This document shows positions 45,943-54,661 of a stretch of 64,000 nucleotides of DNA, in pieces. Position 1 is the stretch's first letter. Every line of letters begins with the position of its first letter. Made by a program: the position numbers and the translations under genes. Source of the DNA: a virus; the IMG/VR virus record IMGVR_UViG_3300036770_004732, positions 47,302-111,301 of that record, one strand, 5' to 3'. The notes under the pieces are model-generated. The model worked only from the letters and a program-made list of their open reading frames with translations, had not been told where the DNA came from and did not search any database.

Positions 45943-46599
45943 TTAACCTTGAATTGTACTTCTATACATAGAATTTTGCGTTGCTAGTGGCGGTTCAAAC
46001 CAATAATTTTTAAGTGAGTATTTAATTATAGCATAATTATAATAAAAGTCAGAAGCCTCAGAAGTATTTTTTAGATCTTGTAAAATAATATTTGCTCCTT
46101 TCTTACTTAAAATATAACAGTGAGTGCAACGAGAGTAATCTTTAGAATATATTTTTTGTCCTTCAACATACTGATCTCGATGATAATGATACAAACTTAA
46201 ATTACAACAATCTCCCACCCAACCAACATCCCAGTCTTCGGGCATTTCAGCAATATATTCTTGAAGTTGAGATAAAAAATTATCACATAAGACAACATCA
46301 TCTTCCAAAATAAGTCCATAAAAATCATCACTTTTTGCAATTTGTTCGATAATGTAACAATGTTTAAGAAGTAAAGATATTTCAGAGTGTTTTAAATGCC
46401 TTCTCGTAGGATTCCAACGATTACCTGGAGTAAGTCCAAATACATTTGGATACTCTTTTTCTATTTCTTCCCTGTCCCAAGTTTCCACATCATAAGATTC
46501 AACCCATTCAACATCAGAAAATCCTTGTGCTTCTAGCACTGGAAGAAGATTATTTTTTCGTTCTACAAGTTTAGACCAATGACATACATAAGTTTTCAT
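45943..46599 (-). CDS. GT25-like glycosyltransferase
   Basis: 218 residues. YVCHWSKLVERKNNLLPVLE opens, HSEISLLLKHCYIIEQIAK, and YGLILEDDVVLCDNF (acidic site). CTHCYILSKKGANIILQD is the family end block. ATG at 46599 is used rather than a TTG five codons earlier. Confidence 0.8.
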   Translation of the reverse strand: MKTYVCHWSKLVERKNNLLPVLEAQGFSDVEWVESYDVETWDREEIEKEYPNVFGLTPGNRWNPTRRHLKHSEISLLLKHCYIIEQIAKSDDFYGLILEDDVVLCDNFLSQLQEYIAEMPEDWDVGWVGDCCNLSLYHYHRDQYVEGQKIYSKDYSRCTHCYILSKKGANIILQDLKNTSEASDFYYNYAIIKYSLKNYWFEPPLATQNSMYRSTIQG

Positions 46600-46604
46600 A
46601 ATAT

Positions 46605-47237
46605 CTACATCCAATTTCCAATTTTTAAATTAGGTATTTTACTCAATTGTTCTACGAGAATGTTATGATCATAATCTCCAATCAAAAGATTATTATTATC
46701 ATGCCATTCAATATAAATTTCATCAATTAAGTTTATGGTATTTTCTTTAAGCAATTTAGGAATAATTTCAAACTCTGCACCTTCAATATCCATTTTACAA
46801 ATTACATAATCTTCTTTGGATACATTTTTAGTCAAAAAGTCAGAAAAATCAATACACTCAACTTCCATATCATTAGATAACCAATTGTCTTGAATCCAAT
46901 GAGGTCTTCTCCATTTATCGCCCATAATATTAGAAGCACCCCCTGCCTTTAAATCATATCCAAGGTGCTCTCCAGTATGCATACATATATATTCTCCAGT
47001 AAAAGACTCTAGAGTAAGTATTTTTTTACATTCTTCAACCCACAATGCAACTTCATGAAAAATAATAGTATAATTTTTAAATTTCTCATCAGAAAATCGT
47101 TTTTTTGAATAGTCTAAAGCGTGTGGATTTGGTTCAAAGCAATGAATTTCAAAAGTATCATTTATCAATTCTCTCGAAATAAATTGATTTAAACCTTGCC
47201 CCAAATTAGTACCACAATCTAAAAAAATATTTTTCAT
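46605..47237 (-). CDS. FkbM-family methyltransferase, second copy
   Basis: 210 residues. IFLDCGTNLGQGLNQF, HCFEPNPHALDYSKKRF, and ICKMDIEGAEFEIIPKLL match FkbM. Separate lineage from the 42.8-kb copy (only motif-level similarity). Confidence 0.88.
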   Translation of the reverse strand: MKNIFLDCGTNLGQGLNQFISRELINDTFEIHCFEPNPHALDYSKKRFSDEKFKNYTIIFHEVALWVEECKKILTLESFTGEYICMHTGEHLGYDLKAGGASNIMGDKWRRPHWIQDNWLSNDMEVECIDFSDFLTKNVSKEDYVICKMDIEGAEFEIIPKLLKENTINLIDEIYIEWHDNNNLLIGDYDHNILVEQLSKIPNLKIGNWM

Positions 47238-47992
47238 TTTTCAAACCACCTTTTTCTCCATTTCTGACCACCGGCAAAATGACGAATAATTACATCATTT
47301 GGTTTAACATAATTAATCAAAAAATCACATCCGGATTCACCTGGAAGTTCAGTGACATTCCATTCTGTCGGTAAAAGTTGCACATTTTGATAAAGTTCTT
47401 CTAAAGAATAAACCGTCCAGTTATTCTTATCGGTGTGCCAACCAAAATTGGGAAGTTCCCAAAAAGGAATATCAGAATGTCTTTTAATACCGGCAAGAGA
47501 ATACCAAGATGCTTGATCATAAAAAACTTCCCAAAAACTACTATAAGTTCCAAATCTTTCATGAATAGTTAATTGATTATGAAGATTATTATATCTTTCT
47601 TCATCTACAATTAGATCAAACAATTTACGAGTCCAATCGTTTACGCGGACAGAATATGAACCCATACAATGAGTATTTCCAGAGTCAATAGAATAAGCAA
47701 AAGATTTTCCCTCATCTGGAACATATAACATGTCTCTTTTAACAATGGCCATATCCGCATCTAAACAAGTTAGAATATCACCTTCTTTAAGTGTTGATTT
47801 TAATAATTCCTGAACTTTAAACGGTTTAATCCACCCAACTTTACCTCTTACAGGATCCAATTTTTCAGTAATTTCAACATATTCGAATCCATGAATTTGA
47901 CAGTACTCTTTATTTCTCGGAGACATATAAGTCTCAAAGAATTCTTGTCTCCAATCTGGATAACTAGCAATAACCATTAAATATTTTTTCAT
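47234..47992 (-). CDS. Glycosyltransferase, GMA12/MNN10-like
   Basis: 252 residues. KKYLMVIASYPDWRQEFFET, ILTCLDADMAIVKRDML (DxD), a central HERFGTYSSFWEVFYDQASW and terminal NDVIIRHFAGGQKWRKRWF resemble the GT34-like galactosyl/mannosyl transferases. ATG at 47992 avoids overlap with the upstream GT11 gene. Confidence 0.68.
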   Translation of the reverse strand: MKKYLMVIASYPDWRQEFFETYMSPRNKEYCQIHGFEYVEITEKLDPVRGKVGWIKPFKVQELLKSTLKEGDILTCLDADMAIVKRDMLYVPDEGKSFAYSIDSGNTHCMGSYSVRVNDWTRKLFDLIVDEERYNNLHNQLTIHERFGTYSSFWEVFYDQASWYSLAGIKRHSDIPFWELPNFGWHTDKNNWTVYSLEELYQNVQLLPTEWNVTELPGESGCDFLINYVKPNDVIIRHFAGGQKWRKRWFEK

Positions 47993-47996
47993 GTGA

Positions 47997-48806
47997 TTAA
48001 AAAGGTTCGTAACGTAAAATTTTCCAATTTGATCTATATAGGTCTTCCATACTAATATTTTCATACCAAGGCCAAGGAGCAATTGTTTTCTTACTATTTG
48101 CTAACCAGGATCCCCACCAACTAAAAGAACTATTAGATATTATATGATAAGTACACAAAGATTGTAGACAAAGATCTACAGAAGTTGAATTATTTTCAGA
48201 ATAATGGAATCTTTCTTGTTTAAAAAACTCCTGATCTTTACACCATTCAATATCATCAGAGACTAGCATTACTGGAAGATCCTCATCAAAATTTTGTAGG
48301 GCATCTTTCGCATATTCAACACCATAAGGTCTATGCGTTTCACTATAAAGAAGATAATCAGTTCTGCGGATATGTAATGAAATAACAGGATCGTCTCCAA
48401 AAGTAGAACTGAAAAATTCATTTACTGGTTCTTGAATCTCGTCAACGAAAGTAAATGCCTTTCTAATCTCTTCTTCAATATGTTTGAAATATTTTTCAGT
48501 CTGAAAATATCCATATAAATTTATATTATCTGGACAATTATTCCATAAATTTTCATCTAGAAAAAAATTTTTTGCCTCCATATACTTTGGAAAATTTGTA
48601 ATATGTCTTGGAGCATCAGATAACTTAAATGTTTCAAATATTGTAGTATCAGAATTTCTACAACGTTCATCTCTGGTTGCTACAATTTCTCTTGGTGGAA
48701 GACAATAATCGTAACCATGTTTTGTAGCAAGACCTCTTAAAGAGGCATACTGAAACATTTGATTTCCTAGTCTTCCTAAATTTCCTAAATCATCATTTGA
48801 TAGCAT
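47997..48806 (-). CDS. GT11-family fucosyltransferase
   Basis: 269 residues. GRLGNQMFQYASLRGLA, HIRRTDYL and SNSSFSWWGSWLANSKKT. More like the 5.4-kb copy than like its immediate neighbour at the C-terminus. Likely alpha-1,2-fucosyl transfer. Confidence 0.92.
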   Translation of the reverse strand: MLSNDDLGNLGRLGNQMFQYASLRGLATKHGYDYCLPPREIVATRDERCRNSDTTIFETFKLSDAPRHITNFPKYMEAKNFFLDENLWNNCPDNINLYGYFQTEKYFKHIEEEIRKAFTFVDEIQEPVNEFFSSTFGDDPVISLHIRRTDYLLYSETHRPYGVEYAKDALQNFDEDLPVMLVSDDIEWCKDQEFFKQERFHYSENNSTSVDLCLQSLCTYHIISNSSFSWWGSWLANSKKTIAPWPWYENISMEDLYRSNWKILRYEPF

Positions 48807-48814
48807 AAATTACC

Positions 48815-49603
48815 TCATATTATTTTCCAGTGTAACAGGTACAGATCACTTGTATTATAATTTATACAATCTCCAGAAAACCATTTTTTAGGAGCAGTTA
48901 CATTTTTACTATCCGCTAACCATGCCCCCCACCAACTAAAAGTACTATTGCAAATAATATGATAATCACACTGACTCATAATGTATAAATCAAAATATGC
49001 ATTTTCAGTTTCTGATATTAAAAATCTGTCGTCCGAAAACATTTCTTGTTTTTTACACCAGTCAATATCATCGGAAAAAACAAGAACAGGTAGATCTTGA
49101 GGAAATTGCTCAAGAGCATCAATATAATATTGATTACTTTGTACGGGATGATTGGGGTTTGTTACAAAATCATTACGTCGAATGTGAAGTGCTATTGATC
49201 CTTTATACTCCTGAACTATTTCTCGACATTCTTCTTGTATATCTTTTTTAAAAACAAAATCAACAGAACGCAATTCTTCCTCTATATCTTTAAAGTATTT
49301 TTCAGATTGAAAAAACCCTACAAAATTATGATTCCCTTGAATATTATTAATTAAATCTTGATCATAATGAAAGTATTTTTCATGAATGTTCGGATACTGT
49401 TTCATTTCTCTATTACATTCAATATCAAAACATTCATCTATATTACTAAAAAGTCTTTGATAATAAAATTTGCCAAATACTTCTTTTGGAGGTATGCAAA
49501 AAGTTGCATTATATTTTTTTGCAACTGCCTTTATGAATGCATATTGAAACATTTGGTTTCCCAAATGTCCATTATTACCCAATTCATTTATAGAAAATTC
49601 CAT
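48815..49603 (-). CDS. GT11-family fucosyltransferase
   Basis: 262 residues. GHLGNQMFQYAFIKAVAKK, HIRRNDFV (N replaces the usual T) and CNSTFSWWGAWLADSKNV. Adjacent to the preceding GT11 gene with an 8-bp gap, so a duplicated and diverged pair. Confidence 0.92.
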   Translation of the reverse strand: MEFSINELGNNGHLGNQMFQYAFIKAVAKKYNATFCIPPKEVFGKFYYQRLFSNIDECFDIECNREMKQYPNIHEKYFHYDQDLINNIQGNHNFVGFFQSEKYFKDIEEELRSVDFVFKKDIQEECREIVQEYKGSIALHIRRNDFVTNPNHPVQSNQYYIDALEQFPQDLPVLVFSDDIDWCKKQEMFSDDRFLISETENAYFDLYIMSQCDYHIICNSTFSWWGAWLADSKNVTAPKKWFSGDCINYNTSDLYLLHWKII

Positions 49604-50758
49604 TTAAAAAACACTCTCAAGTAACCTTAATTCTTTTTCATTAACAAAGTGATTATTTCCAAGATATATTCCATTATTATGAATAAACTCAATAGTTAAC
49701 GTATCTTTATTAGTTATTATATCATAACCTTTTAGAAAAGGTTGCTTTAGCAAATTACCACTAATAATTGGTCTATACTCAATACCAATCTCTGCAAATT
49801 TTTGTTTTAAATCATCTGCAATCTCTTTTGTTTTACATAACAAAGGAAAGCAAAAATTACTACAAGTTGGATAATACTTTGGTGTAATAAATTTATCTGG
49901 ATATTTTTTTACCAATTCTATAAAATTTAGGTAATTTTTATTTCTAATTTCTATATACTTATCAAGTCTTTTTAGTTGTGATAATCCAATTACTGCACAA
50001 AGTTCATGATTTCTAAAGTTATATCCATCTGTTATAAACAAAAATTCATTTGATATATCTGGATACTGATCCACATATTCTTTATATCTAGTAGATTCTC
50101 TTGCTAATCCATGACTCCTTTTCATGCGCATCAGGTCATACAATTCATAATTATTAGTGGATACCATTCCACCTTCAATTGTTGACATATGATGTCCAAA
50201 ATAAAAACTAAAAGTAGCACCTAAACTATCAGATCCCCTTTTAGATCCATCTGGAGATTTGCACCCATGAGATTCGCATATATCATCTAAAATTAAAGCA
50301 TTGGGGAAAAGAGTACGACATTTTTCAGTGTTAGCAGAAAATCCAATTAAATGTGTAACAAATATCAATTTAATATCAGGATGTTTTTCTGCAATATATT
50401 CAAGATCTTCTTCACAAAAACTAAAGTTTTTTATATTAATGTCACAAAATATAGGAGTAAAACCTAATTGGATAACTGGTCCAACATTAGTTACCCAAGT
50501 ACAAGAAGGAACTAAAACTTTATCACCATCATTCAATCCATAAAGTTCTTTTACTGATGCCAAAAGTAAATAATTTGCCGTGCTTCCAGAAGAAACATAT
50601 AAAGAATACTTTGAACCTAACCAATCATTCCATTTAGATTCAAATTCTCTAACTTTTTTACCATTAGTAAAACGATCAGAAGTTAAAACAAATTTAGCAA
50701 GATTAAATCTATCACTTAAAGTGATATTATTTTTCATCAAAGGCCATTTAAATTTCAT
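49604..50758 (-). CDS. ColD-like PLP sugar 3-dehydratase
   Basis: 384 residues of the DegT/DnrJ/EryC1/StrS fold. YFGHHMSTIEGGMVST is at the PLP site; a His stands where aminotransferases have the Schiff-base Lys. That His swap is known from GDP-4-keto-6-deoxymannose 3-dehydratase (ColD) and the E1 3-dehydratase, so the enzyme would remove the 3-hydroxyl rather than add an amine. LYVSSGSTANYLLLASVKEL binds PLP phosphate. It sits next to fcl and gmd, which supply exactly the ColD substrate. Confidence 0.83.
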   Translation of the reverse strand: MKFKWPLMKNNITLSDRFNLAKFVLTSDRFTNGKKVREFESKWNDWLGSKYSLYVSSGSTANYLLLASVKELYGLNDGDKVLVPSCTWVTNVGPVIQLGFTPIFCDINIKNFSFCEEDLEYIAEKHPDIKLIFVTHLIGFSANTEKCRTLFPNALILDDICESHGCKSPDGSKRGSDSLGATFSFYFGHHMSTIEGGMVSTNNYELYDLMRMKRSHGLARESTRYKEYVDQYPDISNEFLFITDGYNFRNHELCAVIGLSQLKRLDKYIEIRNKNYLNFIELVKKYPDKFITPKYYPTCSNFCFPLLCKTKEIADDLKQKFAEIGIEYRPIISGNLLKQPFLKGYDIITNKDTLTIEFIHNNGIYLGNNHFVNEKELRLLESVF

Positions 50759-51677
50759 TTTTTTTATACCATTCGTAAGTTGTTTTAATACCTTCAAACA
50801 AAGAAATTTTAGGATTCCATCCTAAAAATTTAATTTTATCAACATTTAATAATTTTTTAGGAGTTCCATTTGGTTTAAGTGTATTCCAAATAATTTCTCC
50901 ATTATATCCAACAACATCACAAATAATTTCTGCAAGTTTTTTAATACTTATATCTTCACCGGTTCCAACATTAATATGATCTGGACTATCATACATTTTC
51001 ATACAGGTATAGCAAGATTCAGCAAGATCATCAACGTGTAAAAATTCCCTCATGGGGGTTCCATCACCCCAACATTCAACATAAGGAAGATTCATTTTTT
51101 TTGCCTTATGAAATTTTGATATAAATCCAGGCAATACATGTGAAGTTTCTGGATTAAAATTATCATTAGGGCCATAAAGATTTGTTGGCATTAATGATAT
51201 GGCATTAAATCCATATTGTTGATGATATGCTTGACACATTTTTACTCCTACAATTTTTGCCAAGGCATACGCATCATTTGTTGGTTCTAAAGTACCAGTC
51301 ATTAACTGATTTTCTGTGATTGGTTGAGTTGCAAACTTAGGATAAATGCAGGAGGATCCAAGAAATAAAAGTTTTTCTACGCCCCAACGATATGCAGAAT
51401 CAATAATATTAGTTTGAATACGTAAATTTTCAGTTAGAAAATCTGCTTTATAGTTATTGTTTGCCATAATACCTCCAACTTTGGCTGCAGCAACAAAAAC
51501 ATACTCAGGTTTTTTAAGTTTAAAGAAGGTATCAGTTGCTTCTTGATCTGTAAAATCTACGAATTGACGAGTGCCTTTGATTATGTTAGTATATCCTTTA
51601 TCTTCAAGGTTCCTCACAATTGCCGAACCAACCATTCCATTAGCACCAGCAACTAATATCTTAGAATCACTGTCCAT
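50748..51677 (-). CDS. fcl: GDP-L-fucose synthase
   Basis: 309 residues. [19 protein letters not shown] binds [23 protein letters not shown] and YALAK form the catalytic Ser/Tyr/Lys region; [20 protein letters not shown] follows. It converts GDP-4-keto-6-deoxy-mannose to GDP-L-fucose. ATG at 51677 overlaps the gmd stop by 11 bp, so the two are coupled. A colitose route would need a ColC-type variant; this one looks like true Fcl. Confidence 0.93.
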   Translation of the reverse strand: MDSDSKILVAGANGMVGSAIVRNLEDKGYTNIIKGTRQFVDFTDQEATDTFFKLKKPEYVFVAAAKVGGIMANNNYKADFLTENLRIQTNIIDSAYRWGVEKLLFLGSSCIYPKFATQPITENQLMTGTLEPTNDAYALAKIVGVKMCQAYHQQYGFNAISLMPTNLYGPNDNFNPETSHVLPGFISKFHKAKKMNLPYVECWGDGTPMREFLHVDDLAESCYTCMKMYDSPDHINVGTGEDISIKKLAEIICDVVGYNGEIIWNTLKPNGTPKKLLNVDKIKFLGWNPKISLFEGIKTTYEWYKKNEI

Positions 51678-52668
51678 AAACGCACATATCCTCAACTAAT
51701 TGTTCAAATGAAATTTTAGGTTCCCAACCTAATTTTTGTTTTGCCTTAGTGGCATCACCTAATAAGGTCTCTACTTCAGCAGGTCGAAAATATTTAGGAC
51801 TCACTCTTACAACCTCTCTTCTAGTAAGTTTATCAACACCAACCTCATTTAATCCCTCACCTTCCCAAACAATATTCATACCAAAATAAGGTGCTGCTGC
51901 CTCAACAAATTCACGAACTGAGTACTGCTCTCCTGTGGCGATTACATAATCATCTGGTTCATCCTGTTGAAGCATTAACCACATTGCTTCAACAAAATCT
52001 TTGGCATGTCCCCAATCACGTTTTGCATTCAAATTCCCGAGATATAATATATCTTGTTGCCCAGTTGAAATAGATGATAATCCTCTAGTGATTTTTCTTG
52101 TGACAAAAGTTTCTCCTCTTCTAGGGGATTCGTGATTGAAAAGAATTCCAGAACTTGCGTGTAATCCATAAGACTCTCTGTAGTTTTTAACAATCCAGTA
52201 TCCATAAAGTTTTGCAACTCCATATGGTGAACGAGGATAAAATGGTGTTGTTTCTTTTTGTGGAATTTCTTGAACTAGTCCATAAAGTTCGGAAGTAGAT
52301 GCTTGATATATTCGAGTTTTCTTTTCCATTCCCAAAAGACGAACTGCTTCAAGAATACGAAGAGTTCCTAATCCATCAGTTTGTCCAGTATACTCAGGTA
52401 TTTCAAAAGATACTTTTACATGACTTTGAGCACCTAAGTTATAAATTTCATCAGGTTGAACTTGTTGAATAACTCTTACAAGATTAGTAGAATCGGTAAG
52501 ATCTCCATAATGCAATTTAATGTTGTTGTAAATATGATCAATTCTATCAGTATTAATAAGAGAACTCCTCCTAACAATACCGTGAACTTCATAACCTTTT
52601 TCCAAAAGTAATTCGGCAAGATAAGATCCATCTTGCCCTGTAATACCTGTAATTAATGCTACTTTCAT
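51667..52668 (-). CDS. gmd: GDP-mannose 4,6-dehydratase
   Basis: 333 residues. [20 protein letters not shown] at the N-terminus, [24 protein letters not shown] as YxxxK, and [18 protein letters not shown] are hallmark GMD motifs. It makes GDP-4-keto-6-deoxy-mannose, the shared substrate of Fcl and ColD. The leader has a pseudoknotted RNA, a terminator and a promoter, suggesting regulation of the whole sugar operon. Confidence 0.95.
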   Translation of the reverse strand: MKVALITGITGQDGSYLAELLLEKGYEVHGIVRRSSLINTDRIDHIYNNIKLHYGDLTDSTNLVRVIQQVQPDEIYNLGAQSHVKVSFEIPEYTGQTDGLGTLRILEAVRLLGMEKKTRIYQASTSELYGLVQEIPQKETTPFYPRSPYGVAKLYGYWIVKNYRESYGLHASSGILFNHESPRRGETFVTRKITRGLSSISTGQQDILYLGNLNAKRDWGHAKDFVEAMWLMLQQDEPDDYVIATGEQYSVREFVEAAAPYFGMNIVWEGEGLNEVGVDKLTRREVVRVSPKYFRPAEVETLLGDATKAKQKLGWEPKISFEQLVEDMCVYGQ

Positions 52669-52688
52669 AGAGTATAGTACTTTTTATC

Positions 52689-52719
52689 ATTATAATAAAA
52701 AAAAGAGGTTTATGCAACC
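52689..52719 (-). promoter_or_regulatory. Terminator/attenuator with embedded promoter before gmd
   Basis: AGAGGTT-GCAT-AAACCTCT hairpin followed by eight T on the minus strand. TTGCAT in the hairpin (52712-52717) is 17 bp from TATAAT (52689-52694). It could act as riboswitch attenuator, gene-end terminator and gmd promoter. Confidence 0.7.
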
Positions 52720-52740
52720 TCTCTTCAATAACTCAGGCTC

Positions 52741-52860
52741 GCCACTTATTTTTTATCTAGAAATAAGAAACTAGGCGGGGTTTCCCCATCCACACCAGTC
52801 GGCATATTTAATGTCCAATCCGACGAGGACATAAAGGGTCATTGACTCCACCACCTAGTT
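52741..52860 (-). ncRNA. Pseudoknotted leader RNA, wcaG-motif-like
   Basis: A 10-bp closing stem (minus AACTAGGTGG 52860-52851 with CCGCCTAGTT 52778-52769, one G-U pair that would be C-A on the plus strand) encloses an H-type pseudoknot: ATGTCC (52832-52827) pairs GGACAT (52816-52811), and GTCGG (52824-52820) pairs CCGAC (52802-52798). A GGGG-AAA-CCCC hairpin follows inside. It precedes the terminator and gmd-fcl. The wcaG RNA motif, reported in cyanophages upstream of exopolysaccharide or high-light genes, is the leading candidate. Identity not tested. Confidence 0.7.
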
Positions 52861-53088
52861 TTGCTTAACTAGGAAAAGTTGGATTAGTTTTGGAATTTCT
52901 ATAGCAGCATAAAAACCACATAAAAAAAGAATATCCCAAAACTTATATTTGATTGCAAAGGGAACAACAAAGATGTTACCAATACATTTTACAAATAATC
53001 CAAGTTTCATATCCCCCCATAACAGAAAAAAGTATCCTGATAAGAGAAGAATGTTACCAATGTATCTGAATACATTAGACTTTTTCAT
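52855..53088 (-). CDS. Small membrane protein, 77 aa
   Basis: MKKSNVFRYIGNILLLSGYF and two further hydrophobic stretches (GLFVKCIGNIFVVPFAIKY, WDILFLCGFYAAIEI) suggest three membrane helices. Resembles conserved cyanophage small membrane proteins of unknown role. Lies just upstream of the structured RNA. Confidence 0.72.
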   Translation of the reverse strand: MKKSNVFRYIGNILLLSGYFFLLWGDMKLGLFVKCIGNIFVVPFAIKYKFWDILFLCGFYAAIEIPKLIQLFLVKQN

Positions 53089-53133
53089 AAAGGGGTTGCT
53101 CTCGACCAGGGCTAATTTATAGTCTTACTGAGA

Positions 53134-53349
53134 CTATGCAACTTCAACAGACTCAAGATCGCTTTCCAAATATTCCATTAACATTTCATAATCATCAAGA
53201 GGTTCTCCAGAAAATACTACACCTTCGTTTTGATAGTAACGAAAGACCTTTTTATAAAGTTTCGGATTCTTTACATCAAGGTAGATTTCCCCGTTAGCAG
53301 CAAGACGAAGAGTGCTAACATCTTTCTTGAATTTTTCGATCAGAGACAT
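53134..53349 (-). CDS. Small acidic hypothetical protein, 71 aa
   Basis: MSLIEKFKKDVSTLRLAANG, then EIYLDVKNPKLYKKVFRYYQ and an acidic tail ESDLESVEVA. Driven by the promoter at 53373-53401. Function unknown. Confidence 0.72.
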   Translation of the reverse strand: MSLIEKFKKDVSTLRLAANGEIYLDVKNPKLYKKVFRYYQNEGVVFSGEPLDDYEMLMEYLESDLESVEVA

Positions 53350-53372
53350 TGTTATGTTTGAATTACTCAGAT

Positions 53373-53401
53373 ATTATAAGTGTTTGACTGAATTTAGTCA
53401 A
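53373..53401 (-). promoter_or_regulatory. Sigma70-like promoter
   Basis: TTGACT (53396-53401), 17 bp, TATAAT (53373-53378), about 17 nt of leader plus a spacer to the 53349 start. Just downstream of tRNA-Pro. Confidence 0.8.
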
Positions 53402-53426
53402 GTGTGCCAGTGAAGTAACTGGCAAG

Positions 53427-53500
53427 TCGGGCATAGAGGATTTGAACCTCTGGCCTTTCCGCCCCAAACGGAACGCGCTACCAAACTGCGCTAATGCCCG
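53427..53500 (-). tRNA. tRNA-Pro (anticodon TGG)
   Basis: Seven-bp acceptor stem CGGGCAT/ATGCCCG, D arm GCGC..GCGC, anticodon stem TTCCG/CGGAA around TTTGGGG, T arm AGAGG-TTCAAAT-CCTCT. The stop of the HNH remnant lies in its 5' end. Confidence 0.95.
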
Positions 53501-53640
53501 AAGTGTTCTATTTGATGACAATTAGAACAAAGAACTTCACATTTATTTGCTTCTTTCTTTATACTTTCAAGACACATACTTTTTCTTACCATATCTGCGA
53601 CATTGTGTTTTTTGTCGCTAAGGCACAAGTGTAATATACC
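53491..53640 (-). pseudogene. C-terminal remnant of an HNH endonuclease
   Basis: An open frame of 49 codons ending DKKHNVADMVRK...SIKKEANKCEVLCSNCHQIEH matches the C-terminal part of cyanophage/bacterial HNH proteins (DPxxKxF..., KCxxLCxNCHxxxH). The N-terminal half with the first Cys pair and catalytic His is absent and no good start is seen. It ends inside tRNA-Pro, marking an old insertion beside that tRNA. Confidence 0.6.
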
Positions 53641-53666
53641 TCATAAGGGCATAACAGGGACTTGTG
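53624..53666 (-). ncRNA. Conserved two-stem hairpin element, copy 1
   Basis: Minus strand: outer stem CACAAGT/ACTTGTG, inner stem ATGCC/GGTAT, loop CTTATGA, with CTGTT in the internal loop. Copy 2 at 58745-58789 keeps loops almost unchanged but changes stem bases on both sides. It starts about 10 nt after a consensus promoter. Confidence 0.6.
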
Positions 53667-53679
53667 CTCTGTCTTACTA

Positions 53680-53708
53680 ATTATAAGACTTTTTACACAC
53701 TTTGTCAA
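53680..53708 (-). promoter_or_regulatory. Consensus sigma70 promoter before element 1 and tRNA-Pro
   Basis: TTGACA (53703-53708), 17 bp, TATAAT (53680-53685). The TGA inside TTGACA is the stop codon of the 53705-54148 gene. Confidence 0.88.
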
Positions 53709-54148
53709 GTAACTGCTACAGTTAGAGTACCTCCTTTTGAGTACAGCGGAGAATAAGTATTATCATAATTATAAATTAAACTATATTTTGCACTGTTTAA
53801 ATTATAAGTTGCTCCACTATCCCCATTCGTAAGCATATCAGTCCAAGTCCTATTGAAATCCATAATATTTTCATAAAACTTTTGATTCCAAATATCCATA
53901 CTTAATCCAGAAGATGGGTGTTGCCCTGCTGGACTTGTAGATCTCCAAGTAACATATTGAACACCACTTCCATCATATCCATTTACTGATGAAACTGTAA
54001 ATAAACTGGGCAAACTAGGTGTCGTAGCACTAATAGAAAATCCAGTTATGGTGTTAATTGCTGTTGCATCATCGGCGGTAAATTGAACTTCCCAAGCACT
54101 TCCCTCAGTAGGAGTTGCAAGTGTTAGTGTTATTGTTGCTGACGCCAT
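53705..54148 (-). CDS. Structural-like hypothetical protein, 147 aa
   Basis: MASATITLTLATPTEGSAWE and later TVSSVNGYDGSGVQYVTWRS, with mostly beta sequence, ending GGTLTVAVT. Composition resembles virion decoration or tail proteins. No family recognised. Confidence 0.65.
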   Translation of the reverse strand: MASATITLTLATPTEGSAWEVQFTADDATAINTITGFSISATTPSLPSLFTVSSVNGYDGSGVQYVTWRSTSPAGQHPSSGLSMDIWNQKFYENIMDFNRTWTDMLTNGDSGATYNLNSAKYSLIYNYDNTYSPLYSKGGTLTVAVT

Positions 54149-54158
54149 ATTTTGTTCT

Positions 54159-54281
54159 TTATTTTTTATCTATATTATGTATAAAAGAAATTCCCATTAT
54201 AGGGACTACAATTATACCAAACCCACAAAGACCCAACCATATTGGACTTGCTGCTAGTGTCTCTACAATATGGAAAATCAT
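54159..54281 (-). CDS. 40-residue membrane micro-protein
   Basis: MIFHIVETLAASPIWLGLCG, then FGIIVVPIMGISFIHNIDKK. One hydrophobic helix, GAGGAG close to the ATG, and ATGA overlap with the upstream gene. Confidence 0.55.
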   Translation of the reverse strand: MIFHIVETLAASPIWLGLCGFGIIVVPIMGISFIHNIDKK

Positions 54282-54463
54282 ACTCCTCTCCAATTCTTAT
54301 ATTCATAATGAAAATATTGGTCTACTGTGTCGTCTAATGGTGCATCAACATTCCATTCAGACCATTCTTTACAAAACTGTTTTATATGTTCATTGTTTAA
54401 AACTCGTCTACCATATGACCTTACAAAACAGGTCATCGCAAATTTATATCTTTCTTTATCCAT
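54278..54463 (-). CDS. Small hypothetical protein, 61 aa
   Basis: MDKERYKFAMTCFVRSYGRR followed by VLNNEHIKQFCKEWSEWNVDAPLDD. Start at 54463 lies inside the end of the previous micro-gene. An upstream in-frame ATG at 54499 is also possible. Function unknown. Confidence 0.6.
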   Translation of the reverse strand: MDKERYKFAMTCFVRSYGRRVLNNEHIKQFCKEWSEWNVDAPLDDTVDQYFHYEYKNWRGV

Positions 54464-54539
54464 ATGCGTGAGTGAGTCCCCATTGAATGAGTAAAGCAAT
54501 TGTCGAAAAAAGTAAAATAGCAGATACAGAAGTTTTCAT
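54456..54539 (-). CDS. 27-residue membrane micro-protein
   Basis: MKTSVSAILLFSTIALLIQW then GLTHAYG. AGGAATGT precedes the ATG, which overlaps the stop of the next upstream gene (TAATG). Confidence 0.5.
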   Translation of the reverse strand: MKTSVSAILLFSTIALLIQWGLTHAYG

Positions 54540-54661
54540 TACATTCCTCCGTTTCTAAAACCGACTATGTAACCAATAATGAGACCACACATAAAGGATA
54601 CGAACATATACAAAATGTGTGAGACAAACTCAATGAATATCAACCAGTCCGTCGTAGTCAT
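54539..54661 (-). CDS. 40-residue membrane micro-protein
   Basis: MTTTDWLIFIEFVSHILYMF then VSFMCGLIIGYIVGFRNGGM. One or two hydrophobic helices. Its start overlaps the upstream acidic gene by 32 nt in another frame. Confidence 0.55.
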   Translation of the reverse strand: MTTTDWLIFIEFVSHILYMFVSFMCGLIIGYIVGFRNGGM

